Shown piece after piece: positions 1-11,701 of a stretch of DNA of 64,000 nucleotides. Below the pieces are notes generated by a model. That model searched no databases, had not been told where the DNA came from, and saw only the letters and a program-made list of their open reading frames with translations. Source of the DNA: Bathynomus jamesi. Lineage: Eukaryota > Arthropoda > Malacostraca > Isopoda > Cirolanidae. Position 1 is the stretch's first letter, and each line of letters opens with the position of its first letter. The DNA lies in the NCBI GenBank assembly GCA_023014485.1, contig JAJOZX010002583.1:1-64000 (forward strand), written 5' to 3'. The translations under genes were made by a program, and so were the position numbers.

Positions 1-4
1 GGGG

Positions 5-2014
5 TTAAAAATTAGTTGGTGGGCCATTCATTTCATTTCTCAAAAATGTGGGACCATGTTGGTAAAAGTGAAGAAGTTTTTGAAATTTCTTGAAAGATAT
101 TGGTCTGGTGAGTAGGTCTGCTGGGTTGTCTTCTCCTGCTACATGTCTGAATTCCAGGTGATGGTTTAAGTTTCTTGTTGCTTCCTGAATGTCTTTCACT
201 CTGTTTTTTACAAAGATTGATTTCATTTTTAGAGATTTTTGAGCAGTCCAATTTAAAGCCACTTGTGAGTCTGTCCAAATTATTGTTTTGAAGAACTTTT
301 GGTTTTCTGAGTTTTCTTCTAGGTAGGTTTCTTTAAGGTATTCTAGGACTTTGGTTCCTAGGCAGATTGCCATTAATTCCAAGTTACAAATGGTCCAATT
401 TTTTGATTTGGGATTGACTCTTGATTTAGCGTAAATTAGTTCGGATTTTCCATTTCCAACTAGATAGCAACTTACTGCATAACCTTCTTGGCTGGCATCA
501 CAAAAGATGTGGAGTTGAAGATTTTCCATGAGAGGTTTGGGATTTTCAAAAGCTTGTCTAGGAAAATTCAGAAATTCCACTTTGTTTATTTCTTTACAAA
601 GTTTTTTCCATTCACGCAGCATTTCCAGTTCTAGATATTCATCCCAATTTTTTTTGGTAGCTGTTACTTTCTGCATGAAGAGTTTTAATTTAAACACTAA
701 GGGTGCAACAAATCCAATTGGATCAAACAATGATTGCACAGAACTTAGTATTTCTCTTTTAGTTTTGGCTTCTGAGTTCAAGTTTACAGTTTTTAGATGG
801 AGTGTATCAGCACTTGTGTTCCAACCATATCCTAATAGTTTTACATTTTCTTTATCTTCGGAGGAGGCTATGTCATGTTTTTCAAATAGTCCTTGAAGTT
901 CTGAGTGATTAGAGGCCCATTCATATAGCTTCAAATTATATTCAATTAAAGTGTTTACACTATAATTGTAAAGGTCTTTGAGTTCTGAGAGATTGTTGGC
1001 ATTAATTAAAGCATTGTCCATGTAAAAGCGGTTAGCTAGGTAGTCTGCCACTTGGTTTTGTTGTTCATTAAAATGTGTTGGAGATTGTTGTAGTAAAAAT
1101 GGACTGCTTTTGTTGCCAAAGGTAACTCTTCTATATTTATAGCAGATCAGGTTGTTGTCATTTGGAGCCAATTGGGTATTTTTTACCCACAGAATTTTGT
1201 GGGCATTGCAGTCAAATTCTGTTTGATATTTAAGTTGTAAATATGCTTTTTGAATGTCCCCAATCATCAAATATTTACCATGCCTTAATTTAATGCACAA
1301 TTTTGCTAAGTGAGGTAGGAGTGAAGGGCAGTCCTCAGTAGCATCATTTACGGTTATTTCTTCTGGTTTGCTTTTACCCGAGGGATCTACTACAATCCTA
1401 ACTTTAGTTGTTTGTACCCCAGGGCGAACTACGGGAAAATGAGGTAAAAAATTTCCTGCTTGTCTTAAGTGTTCTGTTAGAGGTACTTCTTCTATTATTC
1501 CTTCCTGGAATTGTTGTTCAAGGATGTCTGAATAAGGTTGCATTAAGTTATCTTTTTTTAATTTTTTGCAAGTGGACTTTAACCTGCTAATAGCATAGTT
1601 AAAGTTTGGTGAAATTTTATCTTTTTGGTCATTCCATGGTACCTTAACAGACAATCTTTCATCTTCTATTTTAACTTCCTTTTCAAAGTTTGCAATCAGA
1701 TCTTTTTCTTTGTTTGAAAATGGTTCATCCCCAGAAATACCCAAGTTTTCTAGTTTGCTAAATTGTGCAATCTGGTGTTCAATTTTTTTTAGATCTTCAT
1801 TAGAAGTTGTACTAGTAGGTAGCGGGTTGGTAATACAGAAGCTGATCTGATCTCTTATTGGTTCTTTTTCTTTTTCAGGGTAGTAATCTGAAGGGAAACC
1901 CAATAAAAGTATTCCATAGGGAGATTTATAACAAGAGGCAGTATGAATCTGATGACTGCTGAGGGCAAAAAGTTTGTGGGTTGCAGCCCCAAAAATTAAC
2001 ATGAAGTCAGCCAC
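5..2014 (-). CDS. pol: BEL pol fragment: end of protease, RT and RNase H
   Basis: 669-residue open frame. The start is a module junction, not a true initiation site. Residues 1-60 resemble the end of a Pao aspartic protease region; RT spans about 150-400, with the first catalytic Asp in IGDIQKAY (about 253). The usual YVDD box reads YMDN (331-334), which replaces a metal-binding Asp and argues against an active polymerase. RNase H follows, with LHIFCDAS and DSQVALNW motifs. The fragment closes next to the window edge, and the integrase module would follow beyond base 1. Confidence 0.88.
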   Translation of the reverse strand: MADFMLIFGAATHKLFALSSHQIHTASCYKSPYGILLLGFPSDYYPEKEKEPIRDQISFCITNPLPTSTTSNEDLKKIEHQIAQFSKLENLGISGDEPFSNKEKDLIANFEKEVKIEDERLSVKVPWNDQKDKISPNFNYAISRLKSTCKKLKKDNLMQPYSDILEQQFQEGIIEEVPLTEHLRQAGNFLPHFPVVRPGVQTTKVRIVVDPSGKSKPEEITVNDATEDCPSLLPHLAKLCIKLRHGKYLMIGDIQKAYLQLKYQTEFDCNAHKILWVKNTQLAPNDNNLICYKYRRVTFGNKSSPFLLQQSPTHFNEQQNQVADYLANRFYMDNALINANNLSELKDLYNYSVNTLIEYNLKLYEWASNHSELQGLFEKHDIASSEDKENVKLLGYGWNTSADTLHLKTVNLNSEAKTKREILSSVQSLFDPIGFVAPLVFKLKLFMQKVTATKKNWDEYLELEMLREWKKLCKEINKVEFLNFPRQAFENPKPLMENLQLHIFCDASQEGYAVSCYLVGNGKSELIYAKSRVNPKSKNWTICNLELMAICLGTKVLEYLKETYLEENSENQKFFKTIIWTDSQVALNWTAQKSLKMKSIFVKNRVKDIQEATRNLNHHLEFRHVAGEDNPADLLTRPISFKKFQKLLHFYQHGPTFLRNEMNGPPTNF

Positions 2015-2407
2015 TTCATCAGCTTCAAAGTGATCTGCAAGCTGATAATTTAATGATTTTAAATAAGTTTGAAGTTTCAGTAATCCTGGAACTTCATATT
2101 TAATATTAATATCATCAATTATGATGCTTCTATTTCTTGGTAGTTTCCAGGGTTTCTAGAATCCTCCAATTTAATTATAGCTACTTCATAATTTGGTTGT
2201 TTCTTGTCGGCTATAAATCCTGTTATGGTTATGGATTCCTCGTAGTGTTTAGTTGGAAGATTTAATTTTTTCACAGTTCCTTGGTAATGTAGCTGGCTTG
2301 ACTACAATTATCCAAAAGTGCTCTGCATTTAATTGATTTTTCTGAGTTTCTTATTCTCATTTGCATGGAAGGGATTAATGCTACTTCTTGATCAGTGTTT
2401 TTTAAAC
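2015..2407 (-). pseudogene. BEL aspartic protease region, frame-broken
   Basis: This stretch between gag and pol has no long ORF, but minus-strand translation near 2280-2330 gives the retropepsin-like active-site string LLDNCSQASYI (family consensus LLDxGSQ). Gly is replaced by Cys and downstream stops and shifts break the frame. It links the zinc-knuckle ORF to pol and supports decay of this copy. Confidence 0.6.
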
Positions 2408-2857
2408 TTAATAAGTTAGTAACTTGTTTCCCTTGTTTGAGTTTTCTTTTTGGGTAGCTACTTCCGTACTGGTTTTGGTTTTCTTATCTTCCTCTGGTTT
2501 TCCTTTTTGTTTGGTACAAAGGAAGGATAAATGGTTAGAAAACCTACAAAATGAACAGGGTTGTAAAGAAATGGGGCATTCTTTGGCTTGGTGTTTAGAT
2601 GAGGTACATTTAGTACAATAATTTAATTTAGCAAGTTTTTTCAGTTTATCCCAACTTTCAGGGAAAGAATCACATTTTGAGATTCTGTGAGAGTTTTTCT
2701 TACACAATTTGCAGTAAGGTTCTCTCTGGTCAGTATATTGAGCTCTTCTTGAGGATTGTCTTTGGGTAGAAACCGCCAGAGCAGCTGTAGTTTGGCCAGA
2801 ATACCATGGTTTTCTGGCTGGTTCTGGAGAGAAGTTTCTTTTTTGTTTAGGTATCAA
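2408..2857 (-). pseudogene. gag: BEL gag C-terminal part with zinc knuckles
   Basis: 149 residues with Cys/His clusters CKLCKKNSHRISKC and CTKCTSSKHQAKEC, both C-X2-C-X4-H-X4-C-type nucleocapsid knuckles, then a third CSFCRFSNHLSFLC. In the family these bind the genomic RNA in the particle. The frame is separated from the gag N-terminal ORF by a short break at 2858-2898, so gag was one gene that has frameshifted. A Lys/Glu-rich tail leads into the protease. Confidence 0.85.
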
Positions 2858-2898
2858 GGTAGTTAACTCACTTTGTTCCAGATCAAAATTAACATTAG

Positions 2899-3804
2899 CT
2901 AAGGTTTTGGTAGCTTCAGCAATTGCTTCTTTAAATTATTAAAGGGGTCATAGAGTTTAAACCCACAAGTTCTTAAAAATTCCTGAGTTTCTTGAGTTAG
3001 TTTATTATAATATACATACAAGAGTATATCTTCTAATTCTAATTTTTGAGTTTGCATTAAATTTATGGTAGAGTGCATATCTGCTTGAAAGTCATGAAGT
3101 GATTTAAAATTTTTGGTTATTATGGATTTAGTTAAAAGGGATTTTATTATGGAGAATTTAATTTGGCCTGGTGTTGCATAACAGCCCTCCAACTGCTGCC
3201 ATGCTTCTTCATAAGATGTTTTACTTTCTTGCATGCAGTTTATTTGAATGGCAGGGTTTCCACTCAAATGTTGTTTTAGGTAGGCAAATTTCTCTTCTTC
3301 GGAAAGACCTATGTTATCATAAATGTTTCTGAATGAGGTCTTAAAGTTTTGAAATTTAGAGGGATTTCCATCAAATGGTAATATTTGAAGCTCAGGAATT
3401 TTAGTACTTATTCTTAGTTTAGGTTTGGCTTCGGCATTATTTTCTTTTTTAGTTGTTAATGCTTGTATCATTTGATCTATTTCAAAGTGGTAATAACTAT
3501 TTTTTTCATCTAGTTCTTCTTGTTTATCCTCTGAGAAGCCTTCGGAACAAACATACATTCTAAGGATTTCCTCGTCTAAATTTTGTAACTTGTCCAGTTG
3601 TGAGGACAAAAGCCGAGCATGTGAATTTTTTTGTTCCTCAGTCCAATCATCCCATCTCTCTTTGATTGTAGCTAAAAGTTTAGTAGCTGAGGTTCTGATT
3701 GCTCCCCTCCTTTTTACCAGTTTACTAGTTTCAAGTGCTTCCACATCACTTCCCAACCAGGTCTCCATACTTTTTCCACGAGTGGCTTCAGTTTGATTAG
3801 CCAT
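2899..3804 (-). pseudogene. gag: BEL gag N-terminal part (DUF1759-like)
   Basis: 301 residues. ATG at 3804-3802 is the first one downstream of the LTR and primer-binding site and is taken as the true gag start. A charged helical N-terminus (1-120) is followed by a DUF1759/capsid-like region with LPFDGNPSKFQNFKTSFRNI at about 142, the signature stretch of Pao-type gag. It runs out of frame before the zinc knuckles at 2857. Role: particle assembly of the retroelement. Confidence 0.85.
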
Positions 3805-3928
3805 TTTTAGGTTTATTATAAATGATATTTATATTTAAATTTTCAGATTATGTAAAAAATTTAATTCACTGGATTTAAAACTATTGTATCAGAATTAAAA
3901 CAAAAAAGGGTAACTAACTTCTCGACTG

Positions 3929-3945
3929 CCCACCCGGGGGCGCCA
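3929..3945 (-). other. Primer-binding site of BEL element
   Basis: Reverse complement reads TGGCGCCCCCGGGTGGG. It begins with TGG, pairing with a tRNA CCA end, and lies 3 bp inside the LTR at 3949-4944. Which tRNA primes is not assigned. Confidence 0.7.
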
Positions 3946-3948
3946 TAT

Positions 3949-4944
3949 TGAAAAATTTATTATTTAGCTTGAGAGAGATTATTTTGATTTAGGTGTAGTA
4001 TTAAGGTTAAGTTTACTTTAAATAGACTCGGTAATTATAGAAATAATAATGGCCTATTTAGACACTGTCAACACAGCTACAGACTTTTTCACTGTAGGTT
4101 GCAGTGGTTTTCAGGTTAAATTTGGTCAGCAGCCAGATTACTAACTATGGTGAAGCTAAATTCATCAAAATTAATTTAGACTTACCAAAAATGAAGTTGC
4201 CAGTTGAACGTTACCCTTTCAGTTTCTAACTGATTCATAAGTTTCATTTAGTTTCCAGGTTTTTTAATTTTCGTTGTTAAGTTTTAGGTTATTGTTTAAC
4301 ACACTGCTAGGTTATTTATTTGTAGGGGCTATTTCCCAGACCTAGGTTTTGCAGGTTAAGTTAGGCTAGGGCTGGATTGCCCTTAAGTTTTTGGTTTTAA
4401 AGGTTTAAGGTTTAGAAGGTTTTATTTAAGTTAAGTTAGGGCTATATTGCCTTTAGGTTTTAATAGGGGCTATAACAGCCATTTAATTATTGAGTTAGGG
4501 CCGTTGTAGCCCGGTTCGAGTTTCGTCTAGGTACCTAGTTTTTCTCTTACCTTAGTTATTTTCTTTAACTTACTTGCACCTAGTTCTGATAGGCCTCTAT
4601 TTAGTTAAACATGGGTTTTGATTAATTGCAGTGGTTATTAATTAAGGATACGATTTAATTAAAGGTTGTTAGGTTTGAAGGTTGACTCAGTTTCCCGGTT
4701 TGGGTAACCACGAGCATTTTAATTTTTTTGAGAAAAAAGGGCCCGCTTCATGCGGTCAAAAATTTTCAAGACTGGCAAAGCTCCGTTTTTCTTTGTCCCA
4801 GAAACTTTTTTTTTTCCTTCTTTTGGTTAATTAGGGAAACCCAACTTCACTAGTTGGTTAGAAACGAGGGTTTTTATTTTTATTTATTTTGTTTATATTT
4901 TATTTGGAAATATATGCGGTTATTTCTAACCACTTTTTTCAACA
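3949..4944 (-). repeat. 5' LTR of BEL element (about 1 kb)
   Basis: On the minus strand it begins TGTTGAAAA and ends TTTTTCA, immediately before the primer-binding site. It contains no ORF and is T-rich on the plus strand. The partner LTR is outside the window, so the boundaries are inferred from the TG...CA ends and the primer-binding site only. Confidence 0.65.
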
Positions 4945-5033
4945 GTAAGTCAGATTTTCATTGACCCTCCGAACAGTAAAAGTCTGTGCTCAGAGCCTTG
5001 CAGCACGAACTCACTGGCTGCATCAGAGAGTTT
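4945..5033 (-). pseudogene. Second copy of a hAT transposase 3' end
   Basis: This 89-bp stretch repeats 5462-5550, the C-terminal end and 3' flank of the hAT gene to the right, with scattered substitutions. It abuts the BEL LTR exactly, so the BEL element or a rearrangement cut a second hAT copy here. Confidence 0.7.
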
Positions 5034-5470
5034 AATAAAATAATGAATTAGGTTATGCCATGTGAGTTTGATTTCCCCATAGCAGTGATATTCCCTTAGT
5101 ACTGGAATGAAGCTCTTAAACATGGATTAAAGAAGAAAATCCTATCTGATATATTAGAGCAGTCGAGTAATATAAGTATTGCAATTTTTACTAAAAATCC
5201 TCATTATTCTTTACAGTTAGAAGGGCAAAGCTGAAATGTCGTCCGTAAGTATTCATAGATAGGTGTATTTAAAATAATAAAGTCAGTCATGCTATACAAT
5301 TTTGATTTCTCCACCAGGGTGATAACTCCTTAGAAAAAAACAAGTATGCACAGTATTTGATAAATAATTGATATACAGTACTTTGATACACAATCAACAA
5401 GCAGCATCCTCTTTTCCATTTTACCATGCATGTACGATACGGTACTTAAGATAATCATGACGAACAAATC
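5034..5470. other. No gene seen
   Basis: AT-rich sequence between two copies of the same hAT 3' end. I see no ORF with family signatures, no tRNA-like promoter and no terminal repeat here. Confidence 0.5.
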
Positions 5471-5510
5471 GGATTTTCACTGAAACACTCCGAACAGTGA
5501 AAGTCTGCGC

Positions 5511-6428
5511 TCAGAGCCTTGCAGCACGAACTAACTCACTGGCTACATCAAACAGATTAAGCGTGTCCGTCCTGTCTTTGTGGACGTACATCATCATCAG
5601 GGTGTTCAGTCTCTCCTGCTTCATGGTCGGTCGGAGGTAGGTTTTGATTTTCCTTAGTGCACTGAACAACCTCTCACTGGTGGCATTCGTTGCTGGCATA
5701 ACCAACAGTAGTCGCAGCCAAATAAATATCTGTGGGAACAGACCTCGTTGTGCCTTAGGCAGCTTTGTAAGGACACTAATGACTTTCAAAATGAATGATT
5801 TTCCAACCGGGTAACTATCCCTGAAAAGAATGGGTAGAATCTGCATTTGCACTATGAAGGTCTCCTGTATAAAATTCACACAATGTCAACCTCAGACTGA
5901 ACATCAGCCTTTTGCACTACTTTTATTAACACATCCTGGAGACGTCGATATTTCTGAAACCCTGGTTGATTGAATCGTCTGCATGTGACAGAGACAATCG
6001 TGTCCACAGCCTCTCTGTAGAGGACTCTGTATTTATCTTTTGGCGAATCATGTTAGTCACCCTGTGTGGTACCAGTTTGATATCAGCGAGGAGTTGCTCT
6101 CTTTCTGCCAAGAGTCGGCTCACATACTCCAAAATCAGCCGCTTTAGTGACAGCCTCTCTGTAGATGCTTCGAAATGCAACATCCTCACGGACTGACTCG
6201 AAGGCCTGTATGGCAAGAGCAGCCATTTCTTGCCCCTCTGCCGCAGATACATCCTCCTGCTGCAGAGCTCTACTCAAATTGTCAATATGTGAGAGAATTG
6301 CCTGCCCAAGCATCGCACCAAACAGAAAATCAAAGCTGTTCATGTAAGCTGCTACACCCCCCCGGATTCGTGCACTCACCTCTGGCTCTGTAGTGGTAAT
6401 TAACAACTCATCCAATAGATCCTGCTGC
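5511..6428 (-). pseudogene. hAT transposase, C-terminal half, broken
   Basis: Two adjacent minus-strand frames: 5926-6428 (motifs RIRGGV, LSRALQQEDVS) and 5511-5879, which ends with the hAT dimerisation signature NATSERLFSALRKIKTYLR. The Glu in SER is the family's third catalytic residue. A frame break lies at 5880-5925. The gene is cut at 6429 by the Gypsy LTR, directly beside what looks like a 3' splice site continuing at 29621. The RNase H-like D motifs and zinc finger are absent, so this is an inactive internal-deletion copy. Confidence 0.8.
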
Positions 6429-6839
6429 TGTAGTGGATTGGTGTGACTAAAAGTCTGCAGATTGACACACCAAAAAAACACCTTAATAATAAAAACTAAT
6501 ATTGATCTGGCAGCACTGGTTTTGACGGATTAGGGCGGATATGCAGCGATGATGTTTTGGGATGATCATTAGCATTGCGATTATGGATGTAGTGTTGATT
6601 GTCGTTGTACTATTGTGAATTACTAGCCTATCTAGATATACTGATATAGCTATTGACTAACTAATAGACAGACAACTGCTAGACTAACGACTATTACTGG
6701 CTATCTAGAATATTGTCTGGAACTGTTGTTCTATACTTGAGGTGAGTCTATAATTATTTCGTTGTGTAACTTAATTCTGGTTATTGTACTGTATCTGTAT
6801 ATAGTGTGTGAACCATAGCCTTACCTACCAATCACTACA
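6429..6839 (+). repeat. Gypsy left (5') LTR
   Basis: 411 bp, TGTAGTGG...CACTACA. It aligns end to end with 29211-29620; by eye I count roughly 15 differences, including a one-base gap. A TGGCGACGAGG primer-binding-like motif starts at 6841. Confidence 0.93.
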
Positions 6840-6986
6840 TTGGCGACGAGGGTTTTCTTTTTTTCTTTTTTGGTTGCATTTTTGTCTTTTTTCCGCTTGG
6901 GGGAAGGGGCTAGTGAAGTGCAAATTGCTAACTTACACTTCAAGGGTTCTTGTATTGAGCCTAGTTGTGTTTAGGATATTTTGATT

Positions 6987-7777
6987 ATGCCTGGTATTGG
7001 TCAAATAGGCCCCTATTCGGAGGGCGAGGAAGATTTTGACACGTACACAGATAGAATGGAGTTGTTTTTTGCAGCGAATTCTATACCAGACGATAAAAGG
7101 GTACCATCTTTTTTAACTCTAATAGGCCCTAAAATTTATAGTCTAGTTAAAGATCTGGTAGCTCCTAAGAGTACAGCAGAGTGTAACTATACAGATTTAG
7201 TTACAGTTCTAAAAGATCACTATAAGCCTCAAGTGGTAGTGATTTTTGAGAGATTTCAGTTCTATTCTCGAAATCAGGCTGAAGGTGAATCAATTGCTGA
7301 CTTTGTAGCGAGCCTAAGGAAACTGGCTAGTACTTGTGAGTTTGGCCCTAACCTAACAGAAATGTTACGGGATAGATTTATCATGGGTTTGAGAGAGAAG
7401 GCCACTCAGCGAGAACTATTGACAATTAAAAACCTAACTTTTGATGCTGCAGTAGTACTAGCCACAACTAGGGAAGCTGCTGCTAAGGATGCAAAGGCAT
7501 TTGGTGATGTGAATTTGATCAGGCCTAAATTTAATATTAACCTAAATAGTAGGTCTACAGGAACTAAGGCTAAGGATAATCCAAAGGTTAGCCAAAGAAA
7601 CTTTCTAAAAGCAGATAGTTAAAAAAATTGGCCTAAGCAAAGTGCTAAACCTAAAAAACCTTGTACTGGCTGTGGCAAACAGCATTGGAAGGTAGACTGC
7701 CCTTTCAAGGAGGCAGTATGTTATAAATGTAACAAGGTTGGACATATAGCAAAGGTTTGTTTTTCTAAAATTCTAAA
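6987..7777 (+). pseudogene. gag: Gypsy gag with two zinc knuckles
   Basis: ATG at 6987 is chosen because the open frame begins MPGIGQIGPYSEGEEDFDTY, the usual start of this gag type. The retrotransposon gag capsid domain occupies roughly residues 25-170. An in-frame TAA at 7618-7620 precedes the nucleocapsid; beyond it the same frame encodes a CTGCGKQHW... knuckle and a canonical CYKCNKVGHIAKVC knuckle (7662-7760). The protease begins one frame back at 7778, as expected of a -1 gag-pol shift, although decay could also explain it. Confidence 0.85.
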
Positions 7778-8227
7778 ATGCATAAACCTCCTTTATCAGC
7801 CAACAGTCTAAAGCAGTCACAGATAGGCTCTGAATATATTTTCAGTCGGGATGGCACCACAAATGCTGGTCCTTATATTATAGATGCTACTACAAATAAA
7901 GTCAAACTTCCAATAGAACTGGATACAGGTGCAGCTAGAACTATAATTTCTAAGGATTATTTTGTAGAAAAATTCCAAAACTCCATATCACTATATCATT
8001 CTAAGGCTACTCTGAGAAAATATGGAAATGTTGAGATGCCAATAGTAGGAGAGGCTAAAGTTCAAGTTACAATAAATAATACAAAGTATCACAAACAGTT
8101 AACACTTTTAGTGATTGATGAACCAGGTCCTACTCTTCTAGGTAGGGATTGGATTCATGCTCTAAACTTGCCTATTCATAACATTATAATTGATCATCAA
8201 TCAATTAATTTGTTCTGTAATACCTAA
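7778..8227 (+). pseudogene. Gypsy aspartic protease
   Basis: 149-residue frame with the retropepsin motif IELDTGAARTIIS (DTG active site, about residue 47) and the partner motif TLLGRDWIH near residue 123. It processes Gag-Pol in this family. It ends at a TAA at 8227 and RT resumes in the next frame (8190 onward), so pol is frame-broken here. Confidence 0.85.
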
Positions 8228-8485
8228 TAACATCTCAATTCTTTTAAAGGAATTTCCAAAATTATTTGGGCCTACTCTTGGCATGCTCAAAGATCATAAA
8301 GTGTCTATTGAATTGGATAATGAAATCAGCCCTAAATTTAGTAAAGCTAGGCCATTGCCTTATGTTCTAAGAGAAAAGGTAGAATTGGAGCTAGACAGGC
8401 TCACTAAGGAAAAGGTTATTGAACCTAATAAGAGTGTTCGTATTTGTGGGGACTACAAAGTAACTGCTAATAAGGCTATTGTAAT

Positions 8486-9086
8486 TGTTATTATTATTTT
8501 TTTTTTATTGGGTTCAAAATCCCAGCTGAGCCGTGAACGGCCAAGCTCTGAAGGGCCAGTTCAACCTACAGCCCAAGTTAAGCTAGATTAAAAACTTACG
8601 GACTTGGAGGTCCTATTAGGTCTTACCTCAGGGTTGCTGACTCGATGTGGGCCTACTTTAGGCATCAGTTGCATGAATTTAAGATAAAAAACAAAAGAGG
8701 CACTATTTATGGTCTTCTTTCTAAACCTTGCAACAACAACACAACCTGCACTATTGCACGATGCAACAATCTTGTATTTAAACAACCAAGCTGAATTACA
8801 AGAGAGCTCTCTATAAGACCACACCCTGTAAGTACCGCATTTCACAAACGAGTAGAAAACGCGCAGCGCCCCAAAAAATGATGCCACGAGAGTGCCCAAA
8901 CAATGATGCCACAAGAGCCCAAAAATGCTAGCTCTAAATTAAGTGAATTTTTCACTAACCTTACAATTATGAGATGGATATATATACACCTTAACTTAAT
9001 ATATACAAGCAATGCTGCATCAATCAGCTTAGTCATCATATCGCCTTGGGACAACAATGGTTCTTCCTCTTCTGGATTTTCTGACA
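8486..9086 (-). repeat. BEL 3' LTR
   Basis: 601 bp, plus-strand TGTTATT...CTGACA. It matches 14843-14929 joined to 22854-23362 throughout. The adjacent plus-strand CTCCCCACCG is, on the minus strand, the polypurine tract CGGTGGGGAG. Confidence 0.93.
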
Positions 9087-9158
9087 CTCCCCACCGAAGA
9101 GGCATTGTTGTCCTTACCTTCTGCAAGTTTAGCCGAGCCTTCTCCATAAGGCTGTAAC

Positions 9159-10840
9159 TCATGTTTCATCTTGACTATCCATATTTTTGCTGATTTCTAA
9201 AGCATGGAGTTTTTGTATAGGTCTCTTTAATTTTCCTTCTGAAGTCTTTACCAGTGCAGACCTAACTAAATTGTCTTTGCCAACAAACAAATCTTCAATT
9301 ATGCCAAGCTTCCAGCATTGCCTTGGTCTTTCATCCCCACTCATTACCATTTCTCCCACCTTGATACAATTTGCATTGGAGCCCTTTACATTGCCTGATG
9401 GGTAATAATTGAGTTCTGGCAAGAATTCCATTGCTACCTCTTCCATAACTGATCTTGTAGCTCTTCAAGGTACCTGAACCTTCTAGTTAACTCTCCTTGA
9501 GTGCTCTGGATAGACTGCAAGTCTTCTGGCACACTGGGGCTTGATGTTAATCGTTTGCCACAAAGAAAATGATTTGGTGTCAATGGCTCTGCATCCTGCA
9601 TACTGTTATAAACAAAAGTGATAGGCCTACTGTTCACCATTGCTTCCACTTCACACAAAATAGTGCAGAATTCTTCTTTGCTCAAATGAGCATTAGCTAA
9701 AAGTTTATTTAATGGACACTTTACACTTCTCACTAGCCTTTCCCAAAATCCTCCCCACCATGGTGCTCTCTCAACAATAAACTCCCACTGTACCCCTTGG
9801 TGTGAAAAGTAGGATTGGAATCCTTCCTCTTTTAGCAAGGACCAAACTTCTTGGAGTTCCTTTGCAGCCTTTTTGAAGGTTTTTGCATTATCCGATATGA
9901 TTTTATTTGGGAAACCCCTTCTGTTCACAAACCTTTTAAAGGCCAAAAGAAATACATCACTACTTAAGTTGCTTACCATCTTCAAATGGATTGCTCTGGT
10001 GGTAGCACATGTGAAAAGACATACATAACCTTTGTTAGACTCCCCTTGCTCATACACATAGACTGGACCTGCGAAGTCTACTCCCACTACATCAAATGGG
10101 GCAGTATAGACACACCGTTCTCTTGGAAGTGGAGCCACCTTTTCATAATAAGGCTTTGCACTCCAACGCTTGCAAACCACACATTTATGCAAGACCTTTT
10201 TTACTACTTGTCTAATTTTGGAAATCCAAAACTGTTGTCTGATCTCTATTATCACTTCTCTAACTCCAGCATGTAACAACTTATGATGAGTATCCAGGAT
10301 CAAAAGTTCCACAAAGTGCCCCCCAGAAGGTAGCAAAATTGGATGTCTTTTCTCCTCTGGAAGCCCAGAAAACTGTAGTCTACCTCCTACTCTCAATAAA
10401 ACTTGATCCAAACAAACATCCAAACCCTTGAGAGCAGAATGTGTTGGTAGAACCTGTAATGGACGGCTGGTGAGCAATTCCCTCTCTTCACCAAATTTTT
10501 CCTTCTGCACATATACCACCCAGTATTGCCTGGCTTGCTGAATCTCCTTACTGTTCAGAATTTCTTCCCTTCTTGTTTCTCCCTTAATATTGCTGGTAAA
10601 TCTATATACCCATGCTGTCACTCTTAACGACCTTTTCAGACTGTTAATGTTCTCAAGCCTCAATATGGGGTCCTGCTGCATAACTTGACAACTGTTCACA
10701 GTGCATTTTCTCATTTCACTCACCCATTCTTCTTGAGCCTGGCATTCTCCTACAATAGGCTGATTAGGCCAGTTTTCGCTTCCAAGTTTTAGCCACTCTG
10801 GCCCATTCCACCACAAACTTGACTGTGCAAAATCTTTCAC
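9159..10840 (-). pseudogene. BEL integrase with DUF5641-like end
   Basis: 9434-10840 (468 residues) holds the H2C2 zinc region (HKLLHAGVREVI... CVVCKRW), the core with VVGVDFAGP, IISDNAKTF and WWGGFWERLVRSVK (catalytic D, D, E), and the linker into the C-terminal domain. The next frame, 9159-9446 (95 residues), overlaps by 13 bp and carries the DUF5641 pattern (CWKLGIIEDLFVGKDNLVRS), normally fused to integrase in BEL elements, so one frameshift separates them. Upstream RNase H ends near 10895. Confidence 0.9.
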
Positions 10841-10894
10841 TGAAATTCCTCGTGTTGGTAAATCAGATGGGTTTTGGGTGCCTGGACAATGCTT

Positions 10895-11701
10895 CTATTG
10901 CTTGGGATCTGTGTGCGCTTGAATTTCCTCCACCCTATTGGTAACAAATGGTTTCCATTTCCTTGCCTGGCTTCTTAACCAGTGCCAAACTATAGTGGGG
11001 TCTGTCCAATAATAGCTTGGAATTTCATAGAGGGCCAAAGACTTTTGCACTGTAACTGCAAGCCGACTAGCAATAACTGCACCCATCAATTCCAACCTTG
11101 GAACAGAAAACCTTTTCAAAGGTGCTACTCTGCTCTTTGCAGCAACCAGCCTGCAACTTACTTCCTCTTTCAATGTGCCTCTTATATAAATACAAGTTGC
11201 ATAGGCTTCCTCACTTGCATCACAAAAGATGTGCAGCTCCAAATTGCCTGGACTATTGTTCAACTCTCCAAAGTACCATCTTGGGATTTCACTGTCTCCA
11301 AGATGTGCCAATTCTTTAAACCAATATTTCCACCTTACCACCATATGATCAGATAACTCTTGGCCCCAACCAAATCCAATTTCCCAGAGGCTCTGAAACC
11401 AAATTTTTGGCTTTATCACAAATGGAGCCAGGAATCCAAGAGGATCAAAGACCTTTGAAGCCAAACTAGGAGCTGTACGTTTTGTCCACATTGTCTCATT
11501 CTCAGCCAGCTCTACTAAAGATTTCCCATTGAAGGTAAACAAATCCTCTCCTTGCTGCCAAACAATGCCTAGCACTTTTGCGTCTATTGCCCACAACTCC
11601 TTAATACCAGAATCCTCAATACTTTCTGCTGCATCAGGTACTACACAGGACTGACTCATAATTTCATAAACTCTTGTAATTGAGAATGATTGGTCTGCCA
11701 T
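10895..11701 (-). pseudogene. pol: BEL RT end, Pao linker and RNase H
   Basis: 268 residues with the Pao-family stretch TKRTAPSLASKVFDPLGFLA, LHIFCDASEEAYATCIYI and AAKSRVAPLKRFSVPRLELM, diagnostic of the BEL RNase H-like region. DPTIVWHWL is the altered RNase H motif (usually DS). It continues the RT at 11702-12240 and is followed by integrase after a short break around 10841-10894. Confidence 0.88.

Larger units (their letters stand above)
1..4944 (-). mobile_element. BEL/Pao LTR retrotransposon, truncated by window edge
   Basis: Minus-strand order is LTR (3949-4944), primer-binding site, gag, zinc-knuckle gag end, protease, reverse transcriptase and RNase H. Integrase and the other LTR would lie left of base 1. 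The modules sit in different frames (gaps at 2015-2407 and 2858-2898), so the copy is degenerate although its long ORFs survive. BEL/Pao identity rests on the Pao-type RT/RNase H in the 669-residue ORF and the DUF1759-like gag. The target duplication cannot be tested because the left end is outside the window. Confidence 0.9.

Noticed and set aside
9986..11356. Plus-strand ORFs inside the nested BEL
   Set aside because: They are antisense to integrase and RNase H coding and show no family signature.
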